From: Bog-159 sp963756605
GTDB lineage: Bacteria > Acidobacteriota > Terriglobia > Bryobacterales > Bryobacteraceae
Length of the DNA stretch: 64,000 nt
Direction of reading: 5' to 3'
Assembly (NCBI GenBank): GCA_963756605.1
Contig: CAVWOT010000009.1
Coordinates: 248,001-312,000, forward strand
Made by a program: the position numbers and the translations under genes. Position 1 is the first letter of the stretch. Every line of letters starts with the position of its first letter. The notes beneath the pieces were generated by a model that saw only the letters and a program-made list of their open reading frames with translations, did no database searches and was not told the origin of the DNA. Below are positions 23,281-33,270 of this stretch, piece after piece.

Positions 23281-25926
23281 TCATTCCTCCCGGAGTGCAG
23301 CCATGGGGTCCAAGCGCGCGGCGCGGTGCGCCGGCAGGTACGCCGCGATTCCAGTTGCAATTCCCAATACCACCGCGGCCATGGCGAGCGGCGCCACATC
23401 GTACGGCTTCACGCCGTACAGCAGAGTTGCAATCAGCCGCCCGGCGGCCAATGACGCTCCCAGCCCGAGCAGCGTGCCAATAAACAGCATGGCGGCCACT
23501 TCGCGCAGCACCAGCCAGACCACGGACCCTGGCTGCGCGCCCAGCGCCATGCGGATTCCGATTTCGGCCTGCCGGCGCGCGACCCCGCAGGCTGTCACTC
23601 CGTACAGCCCGATCATGGCGAGCAGCAGTGCGAGTCCACCGAAGAACGCCGACAAAAGGGCAACCATCCGCGGCTGCAGCAACGAATCTTCCACCTGCGT
23701 TTCGAAATTCCGGAACTCGAGCGAAATACTGCGATTCACTTCGCCGATGGCTGCGCGCGCGGCGGGAATCAGCGTGGCTACAGGGCGTTCGCCGCGGATT
23801 TCGAACGTGGCAAACCTCCACGGTTCGGAATCCTGTGCGCAAGCGACGTATACGGTCGGAGAACTGGCCTCCGAAACGCTTTCATATTTCGCGTCTTTGA
23901 CTACACCGATCACCTGATAGGTATCTTGCACGCCCGGTTTATCCGTGGGCACGCCGATGGTCTTGCCGATGGGGCCAGCCTGTCCGAAAAACCGATGCGC
24001 CACGTTCTCATTGACGATCATCACCTTGGGCGCGCTCAGATCGTCGTGTTCGGAGAAATCGCGCCCGATCAGCAGGGGCGTGCGCAGCGTCTCGAAGAAA
24101 CCAGGCGAGACGCGATTGAAAAAAACCAGCGTGTCCTCTCTCCCTTTGGAAGAATAGCCTTCGGGAGACACGATGTTATTCCACGTCGTATGGCCGATGG
24201 GCGTCAACACGGAACTGGAAGCCGCGGCCACGCCAGGTATGGCGCGCAGACGATCCACGATTTCGTCATACACCCGCGGGCGCTCCTTTCTAGGCACGTT
24301 GGATTGCATCATGCCGGCTTTGATCAGGAGCACATTATGGCGGGTGAAGCCTAAGTCGGTGTTCAGCAGATTGCGGAACGTGCCCAGGAACAGGCTGGCG
24401 CCTACCAGGAGTATCAACGACAGCGCCACCTGGCCTGTGACCAGCGCACGGCCCAGCCCGGCGCGATTGCCGGCCATACCCCGCGCGTGTTCCTTCAACA
24501 CGCGATGCGGCGAGACACTGGTGGCCCGCCATGCCGGTACGAGTCCGAACAGCAGTCCGGTCAAAGCGGCTATGCTCATGGTGAAAGCGAACACACGCCA
24601 ATCCGGCGCCGTATTCAATTCGAGTTCACTGCCGGTCGCGGAAATGAAACGCACCAGCAGACGGCTGCCCCACACCGCGAGAAGCATGCCTCCCACTGCG
24701 CCCGCCGCCGCAAGCAGAAAGCTTTCCGACATCAGTTGGCGTATGACCCGGCGACGGGCGGCACCGATCGCCATGCGCACGGCAATCTCGCGCTGGCGGG
24801 CCGCGGCGCGCGCCAGCAGCAGGTTCGCGATGTTGGCGCAGGCGATCAGCAGGACCAGTCCCACAACCACCACAAGCGTAAACAGAGCCGTGCGGTATTC
24901 GTGGCCGGTTTGGGAGAATCCGGTGGCGGCCGGGCGCAGGGCGAGCGAGCGTTGCAGGTATTCCCGTTGGCCGTCGGCATCCTAGTTTTGCGGGAGCGTG
25001 GCGCGATCGACTTCGGGCGCCAGGGCCTTCAGGCGGGCCTCGCTTGCTTGCCTGGACTCTCCCGGCTTAAGCCTGCCCAGCATGCGTAGCCACCACGAAC
25101 TGCGCGCGTCGAGCGAACTGCGGTCGGTGTGCAGGATGGGTTCGCATCCAATTGGAATGGCCACGTCGAAATGCGTGTCTACATCGAGGCCGGTGAACCA
25201 GGGCGGCGTTACGCCGATGATGGTGAACGGGTGCCGGTTCAGCCTGATGGTCTTGCCGGCGATCTCCGGGTCGGCCGCGAAATGCCGCCGCCAGAAATTG
25301 TAGCTGATGACGGCGACGGGCCCTGCGCGGCCGCCGCCATGGATGTCGTCGTCGCGGGTGAACACGCGCCCGCGCATCGCAGGCACGCCCAGCACGCGAA
25401 AGAAATCGCCGCTGGCCCAGACGCCTTCCGCGAAGTGGCTTTCGCCCCCCTCGGCGAGATCGAAACGTTCAGTGCCGAACGCCAGGCTTCCTGCGAGCGC
25501 CTGCTGGTGATCGCGCACCTGCTCCCAGATCGGGTTGGTGAAGTACGCGCCACCTTGCGGTGAGACGATTTCCACCAGGCGTTGCGGGTCTTCCACCGGC
25601 AATGAACGCAGCATCACGGCGTTGAGGATGCTGAAAATGGCGGTGTTCGCGCCGATGCCCAGCGCCAGTGATAGAACCGCCGTGGCCGCGAATCCGGGAC
25701 TGGCGCGCAGGGTGCGCAGGGCGTAGCGGATGTCTTGCGCAAGGGTTTCAAGGAACGGCCAGATCCACACGGCACGGCTGGCTTCGCTCGCTTGGGTTAC
25801 GTTGCCCAGCGAGCGGCCGGGGGTTTGTGATAGCAATTCGCGATGCAGGCGTATCTCGTCGGCCAGATCCTGTGTGTGCTGCCGGCGATGGAAGAGGTAC
25901 CGCAATCGTCGCCAAAATTCGCTCAT
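23281..25926 (-). pseudogene. ADOP-type ABC permease, third of tandem set, with an internal amber codon
   Basis: An 881-codon MacB/FtsX-like permease: N-terminal cytosolic helices (MSEFWRRLRYLFHRRQH), first TM with LALGIGANTAIFSILNAVML, a periplasmic MacB core domain, then two FtsX blocks (LLIACANIANLLLARAAARQ; GLYGVTACGVARRQAEIGIR) and the closing LDPMAALREE. Codon 315 is TAG (bases 24982-24984) where both upstream paralogues have TGG in PQNWD. Everything after it remains in frame and well conserved. It starts two bases after the stop of the preceding gene. Either a recent nonsense mutation or a base error; a stop here would remove both FtsX blocks. Confidence 0.9.
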
Positions 25927-25928
25927 TG

Positions 25929-28556
25929 TTACTCCTCGCGCAGCGCGCTCATGGGGTCGAGGCGGGCAGCCCGCCGCGCCGGCAGATACGCCGCGATGCC
26001 GGTCGCGATGCCCAACACCACGGCCGCAATGGCGAGCGGCACCGCATCGTGCGGCTTTACGCCATACAGCAGAGTTGCAATCAGCCGGCCGGCGGCCAAC
26101 GACGCGGCGAGCCCCAGTAGCGTCCCGACGGCCAGCATGGCGGCCACTTCGCGCAGCACCAGCCAGATCACGGATGCCGGCTGCGCGCCCAGCGCCATGC
26201 GGATTCCGATTTCGGATTGCCGGCGCGCGACTCCGTAGGCCGTCACGCCATACAGCCCGATCATGGCCAGCAGCAGCGCCAGGCCGCCGAAGAACGCCGA
26301 CAGCAAAGCGACCATCCTGGGCTGCAGCAGAGACTCGTTCACCTGGGTTTCGAAGTTGCGAAACTCAAGCGAGATGCCCCGATTCACTTCGCCGATCGCC
26401 GCGCGCACCGCTGGAATGAATGCCTCGACCGGAGGCTCGGTGCGGACCTCGAAGCTGACTTCCGGCCAAAAGTCTGAATCCTGCCCGCATGCGACATACG
26501 CCGACAGGAGCGGGGTTTCGTTGATGTCCTGATACTTTATATCCTTCACCACGCCGATCACCTGGTAGACATCATGCATGCCGGGGTGACTCTCCGCACG
26601 GATGGCTTTACCGATGGGATTAGCGTACCCGAAGAAACGTCGCGCGGCCGACTCGTCAATCACCATCGCCTTAGGCGCGCCGGCATCGTCGTGCGCGGAG
26701 AAATCGCGGCCCAGCAATAGGGGTGTGCGCATGGTGGCGAAGTATCCCGGCGAAACACGGTTCATGTACAACATTGTGTCGTCTTGCCCTTTCGATGAAT
26801 AGCCTTCGGGTTCCACCATGTTGTTCCAGGTCGTGCCGCTGATGGGCGTCAACCCCGAACTGGACGCCGATACGACGCCAGGAATGGCGCGCAGGCGATC
26901 CACGATCTCGAGGTATACGCGCGGACGCTGCTCCTTGGGGATGTCGGACTGCATCATGTTTGCGTTGACCAGAAGTACGTTGTGGCGGCTGAAGCCCAGG
27001 TCGGTGCTCAACAGATTGCGGAGCGTGCCGAGGAACAGGCCCGCGCCCACCAGCAGGATCAGGGATAGCGCGACCTGGCCTGTCACCAGCGCGCGGCCCA
27101 GGCCGAAACGGCCTCCCACCATGCCGCGCGCATGCTCTTTCAGAACATTGTTGGGCGAGACGCTGGTCGCGCGCAGGGCTGGCGCCAATCCAAACAGCAG
27201 CCCGGTCAGAACGGCCACGCCCATCGTGAAGGCCAGCACCCGCAGGTCCGGCGCGGTGCCGAGTTGGAGTTCGCTGCCGGTCTTCGATAAGAAGCGGACC
27301 AGCAGACGGCCTCCCCAGACTGCAAAGAGCAAGCCTCCCACCGCGCCCAATATGGAGAGCAGCAAGCTTTCGGACATGAGCTGGCGCATCACGCGGCGGC
27401 GCGCCGCGCCGATGGCCATGCGGATGGAGATCTCGCGTTGGCGGGCGGCCGCGCGGGCCAGCAGCAGGTTGGCTATATTGGCGCAGGCGATCAAAAGCAC
27501 CAAGCCCACCACCGCCATTAGAGTGAAGAGCGCGGTGCGGTACCGTTCACCTGTATCCGAGAAGCCTGTGGATGCGGGTCGCAGAGCGAACGATCGCCGC
27601 AGGTATTGCCGCTGGCCGTTTACATCCCAATTCTGCGGAACCGTGGCGCCATTGACCTCCGGCGCCAGCGCCTTCATTTTGGCCTCCGCCTGCTGCAGGG
27701 TTTCGCCCGCAGGGAGACGGCCCAGAATGCGCAGCCACCACCAGCTTCGCGCCCCCAACGCGCTGCGGTCGGTGTGCAGGATCGGCTCGCAGCCAATGGG
27801 GATGGCGACATCGTAGGCCGTATCCACATCGAGACCCCTGAACCATGGCGGCGTCACCCCGATAATCGTGAACGGGTGGCGGTCCAGCCGGATGGTCTTA
27901 CCAACGATATCGGGATCGCCAGCGAAGTGGCGCTTCCAAAAGCCGTGGCTGATCACCGCCACCGGTCCCGCGTGGCCCCCGCCATGGAGATCGTCATCCG
28001 GCGTGAACACGCGCCCGCGCATGGCCGGCACGCCGAGGACGCGGAAGTAATCGCCGCTGGCCCATAGGCCTTCGGCAAAGTGGCTCTCGCCGCCCCCGGC
28101 CAAATCGAAGCGGTCGCCGCTGAAGGCCAGAGTTCCAGAAAAAGCCTGCTGGTGATCGCGCACCTGCTCCCAAATCGGGTTGGTGAAATTTCCTTCCATC
28201 TGCACCAACCGCTGGGGATCTTCCACCGGCAGCGAACGCAGCATCACGGCGTTGAGGATGCTGAAGATGGCCGTGTTTGCTCCGATGCCGAACGCCAGTG
28301 ACAGGACCGCCGTCGCGGCGAAGCCGGGGCTGGCGCGCAGCATGCGTACGGCGTAGCGCGTGTCCTGGGCGAGGGTTTCGAGGAACGGCCAGATCCATAC
28401 CGCGCGGCTGGCTTCACTCGCTTGCGTTAGGTTGCCGAGCGAGCGGCCGGGCGCTTGTGATAGCAATTCGCGGTGCATGCGAATCTCGTCGGCCAAATCC
28501 CGTTCGTGCTGCCGGCGATGGACGAGATATCGCAAGCGGCGCCACATTTCGCTCAT
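25929..28556 (-). CDS. ADOP-type MacB/FtsX-like ABC permease, second of tandem set
   Basis: An 875-residue permease starting MSEMWRRLRYLVHRRQH at ATG 28556, two bases after the preceding stop. It has the acidobacterial N-terminal extension, the first membrane helix (AVLSLAFGIGANTAIFSILN), the MacB core domain (FTPDDDLHGGGHAGPVAVIS...FTIIGVTPPWF), the first FtsX cluster (VVGLVLLIACANIANLLLAR), a second periplasmic domain and the second FtsX cluster (GLYGVTAYGVARRQSEIGIR). Such permeases usually need a separate ATPase, which is not encoded nearby. It probably exports or senses hydrophobic compounds or peptides at the inner membrane; substrate unknown. Confidence 0.93.
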   Translation of the reverse strand: MSEMWRRLRYLVHRRQHERDLADEIRMHRELLSQAPGRSLGNLTQASEASRAVWIWPFLETLAQDTRYAVRMLRASPGFAATAVLSLAFGIGANTAIFSILNAVMLRSLPVEDPQRLVQMEGNFTNPIWEQVRDHQQAFSGTLAFSGDRFDLAGGGESHFAEGLWASGDYFRVLGVPAMRGRVFTPDDDLHGGGHAGPVAVISHGFWKRHFAGDPDIVGKTIRLDRHPFTIIGVTPPWFRGLDVDTAYDVAIPIGCEPILHTDRSALGARSWWWLRILGRLPAGETLQQAEAKMKALAPEVNGATVPQNWDVNGQRQYLRRSFALRPASTGFSDTGERYRTALFTLMAVVGLVLLIACANIANLLLARAAARQREISIRMAIGAARRRVMRQLMSESLLLSILGAVGGLLFAVWGGRLLVRFLSKTGSELQLGTAPDLRVLAFTMGVAVLTGLLFGLAPALRATSVSPNNVLKEHARGMVGGRFGLGRALVTGQVALSLILLVGAGLFLGTLRNLLSTDLGFSRHNVLLVNANMMQSDIPKEQRPRVYLEIVDRLRAIPGVVSASSSGLTPISGTTWNNMVEPEGYSSKGQDDTMLYMNRVSPGYFATMRTPLLLGRDFSAHDDAGAPKAMVIDESAARRFFGYANPIGKAIRAESHPGMHDVYQVIGVVKDIKYQDINETPLLSAYVACGQDSDFWPEVSFEVRTEPPVEAFIPAVRAAIGEVNRGISLEFRNFETQVNESLLQPRMVALLSAFFGGLALLLAMIGLYGVTAYGVARRQSEIGIRMALGAQPASVIWLVLREVAAMLAVGTLLGLAASLAAGRLIATLLYGVKPHDAVPLAIAAVVLGIATGIAAYLPARRAARLDPMSALREE

Positions 28557-28558
28557 AG

Positions 28559-31219
28559 TCACTCCTCGCGCAGCGCGGCCATGGGATCGAGACGCGCGGC
28601 GCGATGGGCGGGCAGATAAGCCGCGATGCCGGTAGCGAGCGCCAACACGACAGCAGCGATGGCGAGCGGCGCACCATCGCTCGGCTTCACGCCGTAAAGC
28701 AGACTTGCCACCAGGCGACCGGCGGACAGCGACGCGCCCAACCCGAGTGCCGTACCGATGGCCAGCATCGCAGCCACTTCGCGCAGCACCAGCCAAACCA
28801 CCGATCCCGGCTGCGCGCCCAGCGCCATGCGGATGCCGATCTCAGACTGCCGGCGCGCGACTCCGTACGCAGTCACGCCGTACAGTCCGATCATGGCCAG
28901 CAGCAGCGCTAGTCCGCCGAAGAAAGCAGACAGGAGCGCGACCATGCGGGGTTGCAGCAGCGACTCGTTCACCTGGGTTTCGAAGTTGCGAAATTCCAGC
29001 GAAATGCCGCGGTTCACTTCGCCGATAGCCGCACGGACGGCGGGGATAAACGTATCCGGCAGCCGCTCCGTACGGACCTCGAAGTTGACCCCGGGCCGCG
29101 GATCGCTGTCCTGTGCGCAGGCGATGTAGACGGTCAATGTCAAACCTTCGTCCACACTCGCATACTTGGCGTCTTTGACCACCCCGATGACTTGGTAGAT
29201 ACCCGCCTTCCCGGGTCCATCCGCGAGTATCGTCTTTCCGATGGGATTCGCTTGCCCGAAGAACCGCCGCGCCACCGACTCGGTGATCAGCATCACTTTC
29301 GGCGCACCGGAATCGTCGTGATCGGAGAAATCGCGGCCCAATAGCACCGGCTGGCGCATCGTCTCGAAGTATCCCGGCGAGACACGATTGAAGTAGACCA
29401 GCGTATCGTCCTTCCCCTTAGGCGAGTAGCCCTCGGGAGAGACTTCGCTGTCCCACTGCCCCCGGCCGATGGGCGTCATCGCGGAACTGGAGGCCGAGGA
29501 CACGCCGGGGATGGTGCGCAGGCGTTCCACGATCTCCCGATACACACGCGGGCGCTGCTCCTTGGGAACGTTGGCCTGCGTCATGCCTGCCCCTACCAGA
29601 AGAACGTTGTGGCGGATGAAGCCCAAGTCGGTACTTAACAGATTGCGCAACGTGCCCAGGAACAGGCCGGCGCCCACTAGCAGCATCAGCGACAACGCGA
29701 CCTGGCCGGTGACCAGCGCGCGGCCCAGGCCGAAACGGCCCGCCTCCACGCTGCGGCCGTGCTCTTTCAGGAAGTTGTTGGGCGAGACGCGCGTGGCCCG
29801 CAGCGCCGGCGCAAGGCCGAACAGCAGCCCGGTGAGGAGGGCCACGCCCATCGTAAAGGCGAGCACGCGCAGGTCCGGCGCGGTGTCGAGCTGGAGTTCG
29901 CTGCCGGCCGTCGAGAGGAAGCGGACCAGCAGTTGGCTTCCCCAGACGGCAAAGAGCAAGCCACCAGCAGCGCCCAATACGGAGAGCAGCAGGCTCTCCG
30001 ACATGAGTTGGCGCATGACGCGGCGGCGCGCCGCACCGATGGCCATGCGGATGGAAATCTCGCGCTGGCGGGCGGCGGCGCGGGCCAGCAGCAGGTTGGC
30101 AATGTTTGCGCAGGCGATGAGCAGCACCAATCCAACGACGGCCATCAGGGTAAAGAGCGCCGTGCGATACTGCGTACCGGTATCCGAGAACCCTGTGGCG
30201 GCGGGACGCAAGGCGAACGATCGCTGCAGGTATTCCTTCTGGCCGCCCGCGCGCAAATTCAAGGAAAGCGTGGCGCGGTACACCTCCGGCGCCAGCGCCT
30301 TCATCCTGGCTTCCGCCTGCCGCGGAGTCTCGCCCGGAAGCAGCCTGCCCAGAATGCGCAGCCACCACCAGTCCCGATCGGCCAGTGCGCTAGCGTCGGT
30401 ACGCAGGATCGGCTCGCATCCGATGGGGATGGCGACGTCGTACGCCGTATCCACATTCAGGCCCGTGAACCAGGGCGGGGTTACGCCGATAATCGTGAAC
30501 AGGTGCCGGTTCAGCCGGATGGTTTTGCCGACGATAACGGGATCGCTCGCGAAATGGCGTTTCCAGAAGCCGTGGCTGATCACCGCCACCGGCCCCGCAC
30601 GCCCGCCGCCATGTAGATCGTCATCCGGCGTGAACACGCGGCCGCGCATGGCGGGCACCCCAAGGACCTGGAAGAAATCGCCGCTGGCCCACAGGCCTTC
30701 CGCGAAATGGCTCTCGCCGCCGGCGGCCAGGTCGAAGCGATCCTCGCTGAAGGCCAGGGCTCCCGAGAAAGCTTGTTGGTGATCGCGAACTTGCTCCCAG
30801 ATGGGATTTGTGAAATAGACCCGTAACGGACGGGCGGGGTCGGAACGGGGAGAGCCGAGCTGCACCAGCCGCTGCGGATCTTCCACTGGCAGCGACCGCA
30901 GCATCACGGCGTTGAGAATGCTGAATATGGCCGTATTCGCGCCGATGCCCAGCGCCAGCGAAAGAATCGCCGTGGCGGCGAAGCCTGGATTGGCGCGCAG
31001 CGTACGGAGGGCGTAGCGGATATCTTGCGCCAGCGTTTCGAGGAATGGCCACACCCAGACGGAGCGGCTGGCCTCGCCGACTTGCGTCAGGTTACCGAGA
31101 GAGCGGCCGGGGGCTTGTGACAGCAATTCACGGTGCAGGCGGATCTCGTCGGCCAGATCTTGTTCGTGCTGCCCACGGTTTAACAGGTACCGCAACCTAC
31201 GCCATAGTTCGCCCATCAC
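28559..31219 (-). CDS. ADOP-type MacB/FtsX-like ABC permease, first of tandem set
   Basis: An 886-residue permease, first gene of the operon, starting MMGELWRRLRYLLNRGQH at ATG 31219 behind AGGAGC. Domain order matches the two genes downstream, with a ten-residue insertion (LGSPRSDPARPLRV) before FTNPIWEQVRDHQQAF. Sequence identity among the three is very high through the membrane helices and lower in the periplasmic loops, as expected for duplicates under diversifying demand. A perfect palindrome (31227-31249) abuts its ribosome-binding site. No ABC ATPase or PadR-type regulator lies beside it in this window. Confidence 0.93.
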   Translation of the reverse strand: MMGELWRRLRYLLNRGQHEQDLADEIRLHRELLSQAPGRSLGNLTQVGEASRSVWVWPFLETLAQDIRYALRTLRANPGFAATAILSLALGIGANTAIFSILNAVMLRSLPVEDPQRLVQLGSPRSDPARPLRVYFTNPIWEQVRDHQQAFSGALAFSEDRFDLAAGGESHFAEGLWASGDFFQVLGVPAMRGRVFTPDDDLHGGGRAGPVAVISHGFWKRHFASDPVIVGKTIRLNRHLFTIIGVTPPWFTGLNVDTAYDVAIPIGCEPILRTDASALADRDWWWLRILGRLLPGETPRQAEARMKALAPEVYRATLSLNLRAGGQKEYLQRSFALRPAATGFSDTGTQYRTALFTLMAVVGLVLLIACANIANLLLARAAARQREISIRMAIGAARRRVMRQLMSESLLLSVLGAAGGLLFAVWGSQLLVRFLSTAGSELQLDTAPDLRVLAFTMGVALLTGLLFGLAPALRATRVSPNNFLKEHGRSVEAGRFGLGRALVTGQVALSLMLLVGAGLFLGTLRNLLSTDLGFIRHNVLLVGAGMTQANVPKEQRPRVYREIVERLRTIPGVSSASSSAMTPIGRGQWDSEVSPEGYSPKGKDDTLVYFNRVSPGYFETMRQPVLLGRDFSDHDDSGAPKVMLITESVARRFFGQANPIGKTILADGPGKAGIYQVIGVVKDAKYASVDEGLTLTVYIACAQDSDPRPGVNFEVRTERLPDTFIPAVRAAIGEVNRGISLEFRNFETQVNESLLQPRMVALLSAFFGGLALLLAMIGLYGVTAYGVARRQSEIGIRMALGAQPGSVVWLVLREVAAMLAIGTALGLGASLSAGRLVASLLYGVKPSDGAPLAIAAVVLALATGIAAYLPAHRAARLDPMAALREE

Positions 31220-31226
31220 GCTGCTC

Positions 31227-31249
31227 CTGGCATAGTTAGACTATGCCAG
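31227..31249 (-). promoter_or_regulatory. Perfect 10-bp palindrome at the head of the permease operon
   Basis: CTGGCATAGT-TAG-ACTATGCCAG. It ends 8 bases before the ATG of the first permease and one arm merges with the Shine-Dalgarno (CCAGGAG). A symmetric element here could be an operator, for example for the PadR-type repressors often linked to ADOP permeases, or an mRNA hairpin hiding the ribosome-binding site. Which of these applies cannot be told from the sequence. Confidence 0.7.
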
Positions 31250-31294
31250 ATGCGTATTGGTTAGGTCAAGTAGGGCGCACAGCTGATCACATGG

Positions 31295-33240
31295 TTATAT
31301 TTCCGGTAAGCCGCAAGAACGAAGGTACGCGGCAATAGAATCGTACTTTGAGGGCGGACGCGTCAGATCGTCGGGATCGCCTTTTGGCACCCAAATGATC
31401 ATGCCCTCACGTGCTCGGGTGAGCAAGACCCGGTATTTATTTACCACGTACTGGCGCCGGGTCTGGTCGTGCACGGCAAGCCACGAAGTGCCTTTGAACG
31501 CTCGCACCTCCCAGCCACGCTCACCGGGCGCGAAGTCGGTATCCCAACAAAGTCCCGTCCAGTCGAGTTCCAGCCCCTGGATGCCAAACTCCGTCGCGGG
31601 CGTTTCCAGATAATACGAGGATCGTACATCGGTGCTGGCGTTAAGAAACCAGTTCTCTACCTCCAGTTCCGCGCGAACGTCGAGGCCATAGGGCCGAAGC
31701 CGGCGCGCACCGCTTGTGGCAATCAATCCGATGCGGCGTGTACCGCGCTGATGCTGCTTGAGCCATTCGCGTGCCGTCTGAAGTTCTCGTGTCACCACTA
31801 TCGGAAAGCCCCTACAGGATGCCAACTTAGTCCGGGCCTCCTCGACCTGTTGCCGAAGCAGACAATCGACGAATTCTGCGGAGGCTTCGGCCTTGTAGGA
31901 TCGCAGAGGCACTGTCAGATGCAGTGCGCCGTCTTCGCGCACATACATTCCAACTGGCGGATTCTCGAACAATAGATCGGTTCTTTCGCCTTTCACGGCG
32001 CGCGGCGATATCAGCACGTGCCAATGCCGGAAACCGTTGGTCAAGGCCGGCCCCATTCACCCAATCCGGCTTCGCCAGTATTGATCTCCTGACCTGTACC
32101 AACAAGCGCCACGATGACAGCACATCCTGCGTGACGGTTCATGATTTCAAGCATGATCTCCGGCTCTGACCTGTCGCGCTTGAACTTCCGCAGGGACTGT
32201 TCGCGATTCCACGCGCGCTGAGCCTCGTCAAACACAACGATCGTATCGGGCGGAGGATCCGAGGCCGCAAAATGTGCATCGATAAAGCGGTGCACATTTT
32301 GGATGAATGTCGCGACCTCACGCCGCGATTCATGAATCGAACGTGCCGTGCGTGCGGCATGGTCGCGGGCGAGGGCCTCACAGAGAACCTTTACTAGCGG
32401 CCCGTTGCCAGAAAGAAAGACGCCCAGTCGGCCCGCATGCAGTTCCTTACTGTGGACGATATTGAGTCCCGCGAGCGTCTTTCCAGATCCCGGAACGCCG
32501 GTCACAAAACAGATCAGTTTGTAGCTTCCCTGACGCGCCTGTTCGATGGCGCGCATAACTGCGGAGCTTGTCTTGGTCAGGTTCTCCGCGCCGGCGTGGC
32601 AACGAGAGATCTCGCGCACATTCTGACCCTCATACAGCACCAGCGCTGCTTCGATAATGGTCGGCGTGGGTGCATAGAGTGCGTTGTCCCACCGTTCCGG
32701 ATCGATCGGCACCGCACCTGGAGATGCGTAGACGGCACAAGCTCTCTCGATCACGTCGCCTAGCGACTGCGCATTTGCATGCCAGAGTGGCGCTACATGA
32801 TCGATGACTTGCCCTGACGGCGCGGGCCGCACCGGAGCCCTGGTCGAAACCAATATTGGAATTAGAGGGCGCTGAGCGCTTTCAGCGTGAAAGTCCCGCA
32901 GGTCGAGACAATAGTCCTCTAGCTGAAGACGCGCTTCCCGGTCGTAAGTGCGAGCGCCACATTTGAATTCGATGACAAAGATCAGACCATTAGTCAGTAC
33001 GACGGCATCGATTCGTTTGCCGCGTCGTGGAATTGGATATTCCAACAGCAGGTGGTAGCAACGCATCGAGAGCGGCGTCAGCGCCGCTCGCAGAATGTCG
33101 ATTTGTTCACGCCAAGCTTCCAGTTGGGCATTGGTGAGCTCGGTTGACGGGCGGCCGGCAACGGTCGATAGACGCCCGACGATGGTATCCGGATCATGCT
33201 TTAGAAATTCTGCGACGGAAGCACGATAGATTGCCGGCAC
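31295..33240 (-). pseudogene. DUF2075 nuclease/helicase-like protein, one frameshift
   Basis: One gene of about 648 codons in two frames. The first 399 codons hold an N-terminal nuclease-like domain (RGKRIDAVVLTNGLIFVIEF K, PDDEXK pattern at about 72-93) and an ATPase start with Walker A VTGVPGSGKT and Walker B TIVVFDEAQRAWN. At 32050 CGG-CCT breaks the frame; one more G restores GEWGRALTNGFRHWHVLISP. The second part has QGLELDWTGLCWDTDF and the C-terminal helicase motif NKYRVLLTRAREGMIIWVP. DUF2075 proteins occur in defence islands and in Schlafen-related architectures. Probably a real gene with a homopolymer error. Confidence 0.85.
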
Positions 33241-33270
33241 GACACCTCACCAACTGATTAGCCTAATCCG

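Noticed and set aside
23281..31219. Reading the three permeases as a local assembly duplication
   Set aside because: Their periplasmic loops differ clearly, including a ten-residue insertion in the first, so they are separate paralogues.
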